DNA of 64,000 bases from Saprospiraceae bacterium (GTDB lineage Bacteria; Bacteroidota; Bacteroidia; Chitinophagales; Saprospiraceae): positions 1 to 64,000 of the forward strand of contig JALHLK010000021.1 in the NCBI GenBank assembly GCA_022844565.1, in the 5' to 3' direction. Under the pieces are notes generated by a model. That model had not been told where the DNA came from and searched no databases. It worked only from the letters and a program-made list of their open reading frames with translations. The translations under genes were made by a program, and so were the position numbers. Shown piece after piece: positions 52,587 through 60,533 of the stretch; within the stretch, counting starts at the first letter, position 1; each line of letters begins with the position of its first letter.

Positions 52587-54833
52587 TTAAGAAGTGACGG
52601 GTAATAGGATGGTGAATGATGTACCTTCATTTTGATTTGATACCACTTGCAAATCACCACCATGTGCCTTAATGATATCATACGCCAATGATAGCCCCAA
52701 GCCTGTGCCCTGTCCTGTCGGTTTGGTTGTGAAGAAGGGTTGGAAGATTTTGGCTTTTATAGCGTCAGGTATGCCGGAGCCATTGTCTTTGATAGATATT
52801 AGCAATTGGCTGTTAGCTGTTGGCTGTTGGCTGCTGGCTATTAGCTGAGTGGTGATAGTTACTTTTGGCTCATAATCACTTTCTGACTTTTCACTCCCGC
52901 TGGGGCGGGACTTCGCTTTGCTTGTTTCAACTGTTGACTTTTCATTTACCGCATAAAAGGCGTTGTTGATCAGATTAAGGATAACTCTACCAATATCTTG
53001 CGGGATGATTTCCACCTTCGGTAGATTGGAACCAAAATGCGTCTCCATCGTGGCATTGAAGTCTTTATTCTTAGCTTTTTGGCCTTGATAGGCCAGCCTG
53101 AGATAATCATTACATAGTGCATTGATGTCTGTGGATTCTTTTTGACCTATGCTGGTGCGCGAGTGTTCGAGCATACCTTTTACGATGTCAGATGCGCGTT
53201 TGCCGTGATGGTTGATTTTTTCTTGATTTTGACTCAAATCTGTCGCCAGATCATTGATAAGCTCTTTATCAATTTCAGGTTTTTCAACTTCTTCTTTTAA
53301 TTCTTTGACTAAATCCACACTCAATTCCGAAAAATTATTCACAAAATTCAATGGATTCTGAATCTCGTGGGCGATGCCTGCGGTAAGCTCTCCCAACGAT
53401 GCCATTTTTTCGGATTGGATCAATTGGGCTTGAGTGGATTTTAGATTATCTAATGAATGTTGCAATTCGATGGTGCGATCGGAAACTTGCTTTTCAAGGG
53501 TTTGGTTTATTGTTGAAAGCAGATCCCGTTTCTCCTTTTCTTGATCAATTGTCAATTTAGAAAGTTCCTCTACTTCTACCAACTTAATCTGCAATGCATG
53601 GCTTGTGAAAGCAAAATCAAGCGCTATATAAATGGTTGTTGCCAAAGGGATGCTAAGCGCTGAAATAACATACAAAATGTCTGCTAATATATGGATTTCT
53701 CCAACAGGAATAGACCAATAGCCGAGTTGAAAGTAAACCCCTAAAACAAACGCACCCTGAAAAACCAAATAACTGATGGCCCCAGCAGCCAAAATCCACG
53801 CTCCTTTTGTTTTTAATTGAAGTGCTTTTAATGAAGTCCGAACCATTTCCAGACTTACCAAATTGGAAATAAAAACGGTACTATAAACCCAATTGCCAAT
53901 AAAAAAACCAATTATAGTGGCAATTACCAATATCCAATATATCCAGCCTCTTTTTTGACGCAATAATATATACAAAGCTGTTAAGAGAAATATTGCTGAT
54001 ATTTGCCATAATATATAATATAATATTGTTGTTGAAAAAGAGCCCTTCAACCCTGATGGGAGATTAAATTGAATCAAATCTGCAGGAATAACAAAAATAG
54101 AATAGAGAAAAAAGAACAAATATGCCTTCTGATTGGGATTATAAATAAAAAAAGCTAAGTGAAGTATTGCCAGGATAAAAAAAACCCCAATTCTAAAAGT
54201 ATTGTTTAATGGTATACGTCTTTCATTTTTTCGTACCTGTTCAAATGCCCCGTTTACTGTATTTAACCTTATTTTAAGCAGAGAATTCAAATCTCCACCT
54301 ATTTCATAATTAATGTTTGGTTGGACGGCAAAACGGATGGCAATTACCAAATTTTTTTCTAAATTATATTCGAAAGGAAGGGCAAATGGTTTACCCCATT
54401 CAATACTATTCGCTCCAGGATTATAGGCTATGACATCTTCGGGATTTTTGCTGATTGTTCCAAAACTGTATACTAACTTACCATTAAGAAACATTTCGGA
54501 AGCCACATTTTGAAAAATAGAGAGCGCTAAAGCTTCCTTTAACAAGCCATCATTTGGAAAAATTCGGAGTCGTATCCAACCTATCCCAGATACCGAATCG
54601 GGAAGAAGGTTCTGAAGGTGAGTAGTAGGGTCAATAGGCTCCCAGTTACTGTCATCATAATCTGGATTGGCAAAATCCATGTCATCGCCTGAATAAAATT
54701 TCCATCCTTTATTCAAAACTACCCCCTCTTGAGGTAGGCTATCAACAAAATAACCTATGCTTCCCAAACTTTGGGAAAAACAAAAAACGGTCTGGAAAAA
54801 TCCTAATAAGTAAATAGAAAACAACACTTTCAT
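52587..54833 (-). CDS. Seven-TM sensor histidine kinase with jelly-roll ectodomain
   Basis: This 748-aa protein has a signal peptide (1-21), a beta-rich galactose-binding-like ectodomain (about 25-205; GIGWIRLRIF, SEMFLNGKLVYSFG), seven hydrophobic helices (about 212-410), a coiled coil, His489 and a HATPase. It is the same architecture as 10936-13173. The post-N-box loop carries SRPSG (52895-52910). The strand before the D box is lengthened by a TAACAGC-type repeat (IASSQQPTANSQ), the longest such expansion in the array. DHp is EVEKPEIDKELINDLATDL, as in 22043-24157. Confidence 0.92.
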   Translation of the reverse strand: MKVLFSIYLLGFFQTVFCFSQSLGSIGYFVDSLPQEGVVLNKGWKFYSGDDMDFANPDYDDSNWEPIDPTTHLQNLLPDSVSGIGWIRLRIFPNDGLLKEALALSIFQNVASEMFLNGKLVYSFGTISKNPEDVIAYNPGANSIEWGKPFALPFEYNLEKNLVIAIRFAVQPNINYEIGGDLNSLLKIRLNTVNGAFEQVRKNERRIPLNNTFRIGVFFILAILHLAFFIYNPNQKAYLFFFLYSIFVIPADLIQFNLPSGLKGSFSTTILYYILWQISAIFLLTALYILLRQKRGWIYWILVIATIIGFFIGNWVYSTVFISNLVSLEMVRTSLKALQLKTKGAWILAAGAISYLVFQGAFVLGVYFQLGYWSIPVGEIHILADILYVISALSIPLATTIYIALDFAFTSHALQIKLVEVEELSKLTIDQEKEKRDLLSTINQTLEKQVSDRTIELQHSLDNLKSTQAQLIQSEKMASLGELTAGIAHEIQNPLNFVNNFSELSVDLVKELKEEVEKPEIDKELINDLATDLSQNQEKINHHGKRASDIVKGMLEHSRTSIGQKESTDINALCNDYLRLAYQGQKAKNKDFNATMETHFGSNLPKVEIIPQDIGRVILNLINNAFYAVNEKSTVETSKAKSRPSGSEKSESDYEPKVTITTQLIASSQQPTANSQLLISIKDNGSGIPDAIKAKIFQPFFTTKPTGQGTGLGLSLAYDIIKAHGGDLQVVSNQNEGTSFTILLPVTS
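52797..52848. repeat. TAACAGC-type repeat before the D box
   Basis: Short units (TGTTAGCTGTTGGC) are iterated in the strand before the D box of nearly all the kinases, encoding TANSQLLIA. The longest run is here. Extended versions also occur near 7025-7060 and 9125-9165. The first kinase, 57377-59470, lacks it. Confidence 0.65.
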
Positions 54834-54844
54834 TACATGGGTTT

Positions 54845-56947
54845 TTAAGTTTTAATATCAAGTTCTATTATAAATTCAGTGCCTACACCGGCCTGAGATA
54901 CCACACTTAGTTCTCCCTTATGCGCCTTTATTATATCATACGACAAAGATAATCCTAGCCCGGTTCCTTGCCCAGCAGGCTTGGTGGTAAAAAATGGCTG
55001 AAAAATCTTGTCTTTGATAGCATAAGGGATTCCTGAGCCATTGTCTTTTATGGTTATTTGTAATTGGCTTTTAGCTGTTAGCTTGGTGGTGATGGATACC
55101 TTCGGTACGTAGTTGTGTACTTGTCCTTGGCCACCCTTGCCCCCAACCCCTGAAGGGGAGTCCGCCCGCTGCAATTGTTTATTTCTTTCATTTAACGCAT
55201 AGAAGGCGTTTGTAATGAGATTGAGCAAAACTCTGCCGATGTCCTGAGGTATGATGCCTATCTTCGGAAGATTAGGATCAAAATGGGTCTCCATCGTGGC
55301 ATTGAAGTCTTTATTCTTGGCTTTTTGGCCTTGATAGGCTAGCCTGAGGTAATCATTACACAAAGCATTGATGTCTGTGGATTCTTTTTGGCCGGTACTC
55401 GTGCGTGAGTGTTCTAGCATGCCTTTCACGATGTCAGATGCCCGTTTGCCATGGTGATTGATTTTTGTAAGATTTTGGGCAATATCGTTCAATAACTCAT
55501 CTTCTAATCCCTTATCTCGCTCACTTTCCACTTTTAAACTTTCAACTTTCAACTCTGAAATCAGCTCATTACTTACTTCCGAGAAATTATTGACAAAATT
55601 TAATGGGTTTTGGATTTCGTGCGCGATGCCTGCGGTGAGTTCTCCTAGAGAAGCCATTTTTTCAGATTGGATGAGTTGGGCTTGGGTGGATTTTAGCTCA
55701 TGTAAAGTACTTTCTACTTTATCTTTTTGATCTTGCAAAATACCATTTGCCTTTTGCTTTTGGCGGTTGTTACGATAGAGAATTAAGCCAATGACAGTAA
55801 GAACAATAAGCCCTAATAGAAAACCATAAGACCTTATTCTTGATTGCGTTTGTATTTTTTCTTTTTCCAAGTTCTCTAAGCGGAGGGCTTCACCAAGGGA
55901 TAGCTTTTGAAAATCCGCAAGGTTTCGGATTCGAACTTGATACAAACTGTCTTTGGTCACTAAAGCAAGTCCTTGGAATTTGTACGCACTGTCCAATTGG
56001 GAATTTAACTTATAGGCCAAATAAAGATCTTCATAACCAACTCCCACATCAATCCCTCTATATCCAACTCCTACAATTGACTTTATAAGCTTGAGGTTTG
56101 CTACCGCATAGGACAGTGCCGAGTCAATTTTATTTTCTAATAGGAAAACGCGGATCAGTCGATGCTTTAAGTTGGCTACATCTGCTTGATTGTTATTTTT
56201 AATAGATGAAACTAAACCCTCGTTGTAAATTTTCTTGGCTTGTACAGTATCCCCTTTCGACAGAAAAACATCTCCAATTGTAATCAGATTATTACCGATA
56301 TACAGTTGAGCTAATGGATCTTCGGAAAGCACTTGTGCTTTTTTTGCAAAATATAATGCTGAATCCAGCTGGTTCATTTTAAAATAAGCCGAGCCCAGAT
56401 TCATGTTTGCAGTCATTTGGCGATCCGCATGATTGATCTCTTCAGCAATTCGTAAAGCCTCCTTCAACTGAATGATTTCCTGTTCGAAATTTCCAGCATT
56501 GCGCATCAACCCACCAAAGACATGGTGTGTGGTGGCCAATACAATTTGACTGTTTTTTCCGGGAATGGGATACTGAGTCAGTTTCCATCCCAGTACTTCC
56601 TCATTTTTAGGATTCTTTGCAATTTCGAGTGCCTGCAAAAGATTTTGGAAAGCTTCAGAGTATTTACCTATTGCGTTTAGTTGATAAGCTTTGCTCGTAT
56701 AGGCAGCTGCTTCGGCTAATTTTACATCATTCTTTTTTGCCAGAGAAAGACGGTTTTCAATATAAAAAAGCGCTGAATCTCGGTTTGATTCAAGAAAGTG
56801 TAGAGTTAGATTATAAGAAGCATTGTAGCGAACAGAGTCGGTTGGTGCGTTTTGTAAAATTGTACGCAGACTGTCTGGATAGCTTTGCTGACCCTGTGCA
56901 ATCAAGTGGAATAAAAGTAAGAATGCAACTGTTAATGTAGATTTCAT
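54845..56947 (-). CDS. TPR sensor histidine kinase
   Basis: This 700-aa protein has a signal peptide (1-19), TPR-like repeats (about 25-350), a TM (about 373-391), His443 and a HATPase. The sensor half is a close paralogue of 22043-24157, while the kinase core matches 46381-48378. Unusual residues are KPAGQGTGL instead of KPTGQGTGL in the ATP lid, AHKGE for AHGGE, and LTAKSQLQITIKDNG. It is more diverged at the 3' end than its sisters. Confidence 0.92.
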   Translation of the reverse strand: MKSTLTVAFLLLFHLIAQGQQSYPDSLRTILQNAPTDSVRYNASYNLTLHFLESNRDSALFYIENRLSLAKKNDVKLAEAAAYTSKAYQLNAIGKYSEAFQNLLQALEIAKNPKNEEVLGWKLTQYPIPGKNSQIVLATTHHVFGGLMRNAGNFEQEIIQLKEALRIAEEINHADRQMTANMNLGSAYFKMNQLDSALYFAKKAQVLSEDPLAQLYIGNNLITIGDVFLSKGDTVQAKKIYNEGLVSSIKNNNQADVANLKHRLIRVFLLENKIDSALSYAVANLKLIKSIVGVGYRGIDVGVGYEDLYLAYKLNSQLDSAYKFQGLALVTKDSLYQVRIRNLADFQKLSLGEALRLENLEKEKIQTQSRIRSYGFLLGLIVLTVIGLILYRNNRQKQKANGILQDQKDKVESTLHELKSTQAQLIQSEKMASLGELTAGIAHEIQNPLNFVNNFSEVSNELISELKVESLKVESERDKGLEDELLNDIAQNLTKINHHGKRASDIVKGMLEHSRTSTGQKESTDINALCNDYLRLAYQGQKAKNKDFNATMETHFDPNLPKIGIIPQDIGRVLLNLITNAFYALNERNKQLQRADSPSGVGGKGGQGQVHNYVPKVSITTKLTAKSQLQITIKDNGSGIPYAIKDKIFQPFFTTKPAGQGTGLGLSLSYDIIKAHKGELSVVSQAGVGTEFIIELDIKT

Positions 56948-56956
56948 AATCGTCGT

Positions 56957-57367
56957 TTAAGAAGTGGGCAATTTTATAATGAATGTTGTTTCTTCTCCTT
57001 CCTTCGTTTCCATTTTCAACTCCCCTCCATGCGCCTTCACGAATTCATAAGATAAGGACAATGCTAATCCTGTTCCTTGCCCAGTAGGTTTGGTGGTGAA
57101 GAATGGTTGAAATATTTTGGCTTTTATGGCCTCAAGGATGGCAGAACCATTGGTTGTGATGGATATTAGCAGATTGTCTTGTTGGGAGGTTGGCGAGTTA
57201 GCATTTTGGCCCCTGCTAGTGTGCGAATGATTCCGGTCTAGATGGAAACAACCAATTTGTTCACTAACAATTCCCAATAGATGAATAAACATTCCTCCTT
57301 GAGTCGAAATTTCATTGCTAAAGTAGGGAAGAAAGTAAGAAGTATTTTGGAGTAATATTATGTTCAT
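56957..57367 (-). pseudogene. 136-aa truncated kinase remnant
   Basis: The N-terminal about 50 residues (LLQNTSYFLPYFSNEISTQ, EQIGCFHLDRNHS) are shared with 52230-52577. From about residue 58 it reads ANSPTSQQDNLLISITTNGS, then [20 protein letters not shown] and AHGGELKMETKEGE. This is the last third of a kinase core. HisKA and the N box are absent, and the D box has changed from DNGSGIP to TNGSAIL, so ATP binding is not expected. It sits 9 nt downstream of the seven-TM kinase 57377-59470. Confidence 0.75.
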
Positions 57368-57376
57368 AGGACCTTG

Positions 57377-59470
57377 TTAAGAGGTGATGGGTAATTGGAT
57401 GATAAAAGACGTACCTTCATCCTGATTTGACACTACACGTATCTCACCACCATGTGCTTTCACAATATCATATGCCAAAGATAGCCCTAAGCCAGTCCCT
57501 TCACCTGATGGTTTAGTCGTGAAAAATGGTTGGAAAATTTTATCCTTAATGTCATCTGGAATTCCACCACCATTATCTTTTACCGTGATTTCAACCCACT
57601 TTGCGTCGATCGCCTTTGTGGAAACTGACACACTTGGCTCATATCCTTCGATTTCTTTATTTGCTTCTTCGGCCACAGCATGAAAGGCGTTGGTTATCAA
57701 ATTAAGAATGACACGGCCAATATCTTGTGAAATGATCGATATCTCAGGAATGGTTGGGTCAAGTATTGATTTTATAGCAAAGGTAAATTTAGTAGGCTTA
57801 GTACGAAGACCATGATAAGCCAATTTTAAGTACTCTTCTACCACATCATTAATATTAATCAATTCCTTCTTTCCAGTACTTGAACGACTGTGGTGCAGCA
57901 TGCCTTTCACGATATCCGCTGCACGCTTACCATGATGATTGATTTTTTCTTGATTAGAACTCAATAAGTCAATGATTTCGATCACATTATCTTTATCTTG
58001 CTTATCCAGATTTAGCTTAGTAAGCTCTTCTTTAAGCTCATTTGATAAATCTACACTAAGTTCAGAGAAGTTATTTACAAAGTTGAGCGGGTTTTGGATT
58101 TCATGCGCTATACCAGCTGTTAGCTCGCCGAAACTAGCCATTTTTTCATTTTGAATGAGCAAGGCTTGGGTTGCTTTAAGGTCTTCAAAAGATTTTTTAA
58201 GATCTATGGTTCTTTCATTAACTTTTTCTTCCAGAATGATGTTTTGCTTTTGAATTAATTCATTCTGTTGTTCTGCCACTTTTAGGGCTAAAATTTGAGC
58301 TTCTTCTCTTTCTTTTTTGTACATATTAATTCGATCAGCCAGCGCAAAAGACAATAAGGTAACTTCAATAACCGAACCTATTTGAATCCAATTAACATAA
58401 TAGAGCACTGGCAATATATTAACAGATTCTAAAATCGCTGCCACAAAACCGATGATTAGGAATATCCATGCAAAAAGATAAAATTTGGCAGGTTTATACC
58501 CTTTTCTTAATATTGAAATACCTGTTATTAAAAAATAAATGGCCATTAACAAAATACCAAGTTGGGCTAACATCAATGCCGGAATCTTATATGGGGAAAA
58601 TACAAGAATAAATATAACGATTGATACGACTATAAAAATAGAGGATATCTTGTGAAGTCTTGGTGTAAATTTAGCCGTGTTTAAAAAAGAACGCGTAAAT
58701 AGTGTCGCAGTAAAAATCGTCATAGCAGAAGAAGCTACTGCAAAATCGTTAATTATGGGTGTACTTGGCCATAGGTACTCAAAGACATATTGAAAAATTG
58801 TTGACATAAACCAAGTAATACTTATGACATAGAAGGAATACCACAGATAAACTTTTTCCTTTATTGAGAAATACAAAAAGATATTATAAAATAAAATCAA
58901 GACCATAATTCCCAAATAGATTCCCTGCACAAAATCCAAAATATGAGCATCCTCCATCAAGGATTTAAGTGTGCCTACTCTCAATAAAAAGAAAAAGGGT
59001 TGATTCGTCTTTGATCGCAAATAATACGTGTGAATACTATCTTTAGCAATATTTAATGGATAAATAAACGTGGCCACTTTTACATGTCGACTCGAAAAAG
59101 GATAATTATCTCCTGTAAACATGGACTCCACTACTTTTCCATTGACTACTTTGTATAGTGCTAAACTATCAATATATGCGGAGCCAATTTGTAAAAAAAA
59201 CTTATCATCAACTTCGTTGGCAACCTCAAATTTAAACCAAACCGCCTCATTTATTGGACCAAAATTTGGTGCATCTTGATCATAAGGTCTAAATCTTAAC
59301 TGATTTTCATTGTCCAAAATCTGGTCAATGGTTAAAAACTGAGGATCGTTTAGGTGACTTGTTTGCTTCCCAATATGAATTAATTTATTTGGTTCATTTA
59401 GTCGGATGGTTATTTGGGCATTTCCAAAAAATGAAAAACAAAAACATATTAAGATAAAATAAAATTTCAT
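57377..59470 (-). CDS. 7TMR-DISM sensor histidine kinase (first gene of the array)
   Basis: This 697-aa protein has a signal peptide (1-19), a 7TMR-DISMED2-like ectodomain (about 30-170; EAVWFKFEVAN, YYLRSKTNQPFFF) and a 7TMR-DISM membrane unit (about 180-385; GIYLGIMVLILFYNIFLYF). A coiled coil follows, then HisKA (His456) and HATPase (KPSGEGTGLGLS). It is the most divergent core of the 19 and the only one lacking every repeat-derived loop: it has short DHp and post-N-box loops and KAIDAKWVEITVKDNGG where others have [14 protein letters not shown]. It is promoter-proximal. It could represent the founder state before duplication. Confidence 0.94.
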   Translation of the reverse strand: MKFYFILICFCFSFFGNAQITIRLNEPNKLIHIGKQTSHLNDPQFLTIDQILDNENQLRFRPYDQDAPNFGPINEAVWFKFEVANEVDDKFFLQIGSAYIDSLALYKVVNGKVVESMFTGDNYPFSSRHVKVATFIYPLNIAKDSIHTYYLRSKTNQPFFFLLRVGTLKSLMEDAHILDFVQGIYLGIMVLILFYNIFLYFSIKEKVYLWYSFYVISITWFMSTIFQYVFEYLWPSTPIINDFAVASSAMTIFTATLFTRSFLNTAKFTPRLHKISSIFIVVSIVIFILVFSPYKIPALMLAQLGILLMAIYFLITGISILRKGYKPAKFYLFAWIFLIIGFVAAILESVNILPVLYYVNWIQIGSVIEVTLLSFALADRINMYKKEREEAQILALKVAEQQNELIQKQNIILEEKVNERTIDLKKSFEDLKATQALLIQNEKMASFGELTAGIAHEIQNPLNFVNNFSELSVDLSNELKEELTKLNLDKQDKDNVIEIIDLLSSNQEKINHHGKRAADIVKGMLHHSRSSTGKKELININDVVEEYLKLAYHGLRTKPTKFTFAIKSILDPTIPEISIISQDIGRVILNLITNAFHAVAEEANKEIEGYEPSVSVSTKAIDAKWVEITVKDNGGGIPDDIKDKIFQPFFTTKPSGEGTGLGLSLAYDIVKAHGGEIRVVSNQDEGTSFIIQLPITS

Positions 59471-59628
59471 TTCGTTTTTTTTAAGGTAAAGTTATTAAAG
59501 TTTTAAAAAAATGAGATAATTTGTTAAAAAGAAATTAATTTTGATCTAAATACAAAAATTTAACTTTTTTATTTTTTGTACCTATTTTTAATGCTTAATC
59601 CAATTCATAAATTTAAAAAAAATCATAT
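59471..59628. promoter_or_regulatory. Divergent intergenic region driving the kinase operon and the FAD gene pair
   Basis: These 158 very AT-rich nucleotides separate the start of the 52.7-kb minus-strand array from the plus-strand pair. On the plus strand TTTG (59540-59543), 17 nt, then TAACTTTT (59561-59568) resembles the TTTG/TAnnTTTG promoter. On the minus strand only a partial TAACTTTA (59494-59487) is seen. It is the only sizeable gap upstream of the array, so the main array promoter should be here. Confidence 0.35.
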
Positions 59629-60501
59629 ATGCCCAATATAGCAGCATTGGAATCAGATGTATGGAATTATGTACTAACATTGAGAGACAGCCCTGAGGCT
59701 AGGTTAAATTCACGAAGAGCGTTTTATTTGCAATATGGAAGAGGTAATTTACTTGAAAAGTATGGATATGGTGATTCTGAGATTGCTTTTATCAAATGGG
59801 AAGAGCGTGGGGTTCTAAAGCCACACCCACATGGTAGTCAGTGGTGGAGTGAAGTTAATCTTTGGTTCATTTTTCAGTCTGAATTGGGAAAAAAAGCTTA
59901 CGAAATTGATTTTCCAATTGAAAAATTACCTACACCAGCACAATTATGGGTAAATTTTATTGAAGAACCGTCTTCAAAATCTTGGTATAAAGCCCATAAT
60001 TCAAGCATTATTGATGGATATCTCAAATATCCAGATTTAGCAAAAAGCGAGAACTCAGCAGAAATAGCCTTCATTAATATGGTACTTTATCGTCTTATGT
60101 TTGCTCAGAGTATGGTAGAAGGTGCTACCATTTTTCCAAAACTATCAGAGATTATAGCAAACCCTAAAGGACCATCTGTAGACCTTATTACCCACTTTGA
60201 CGAATTTTACCCAACTAAATATCCACTCACAGATGAAGAGATAGCAGATATCATGGGTAGATCAACTAATTTAGAAGAATTTGGAGTGAAATTTCTAGAT
60301 GCCGTAATCATTGAACCAGAACTAACCACCTTATACAATGAAGCCACAAAATGGAATAAACAACCTGGTCTTACTAGTTTAATTGTAAATCATAAACCGG
60401 CATATCCTTTGGGGGTTAATGTTTTGCAACCAAAAAAAGGAATTATCATACAAATACTAATATTCTTTAGAAAATTATTTTTAAAAAAATCGTGGTCTTA
60501 A
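59629..60501 (+). CDS. Hypothetical protein paired with an FAD oxidoreductase
   Basis: I do not recognise this 290-aa family. It has no signal peptide and is rich in aromatic residues (QWWSEVNLWFIFQSE, SKSWYKAHNSS), predicted mostly helical. A strongly hydrophobic/basic tail (GIIIQILIFFRKLFLKKSW) could touch the membrane. It lies 32 nt upstream of the FAD-dependent oxidoreductase gene and is almost certainly co-transcribed with it, so it may act in the same pathway as a partner or a substrate-handling protein. The ATG at 59629 is the first of the frame and follows an AT-rich leader. Confidence 0.75.
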   Translation: MPNIAALESDVWNYVLTLRDSPEARLNSRRAFYLQYGRGNLLEKYGYGDSEIAFIKWEERGVLKPHPHGSQWWSEVNLWFIFQSELGKKAYEIDFPIEKLPTPAQLWVNFIEEPSSKSWYKAHNSSIIDGYLKYPDLAKSENSAEIAFINMVLYRLMFAQSMVEGATIFPKLSEIIANPKGPSVDLITHFDEFYPTKYPLTDEEIADIMGRSTNLEEFGVKFLDAVIIEPELTTLYNEATKWNKQPGLTSLIVNHKPAYPLGVNVLQPKKGIIIQILIFFRKLFLKKSWS

Positions 60502-60533
60502 CTTTATCAATCATAAAGATTAAAAATTAAATA

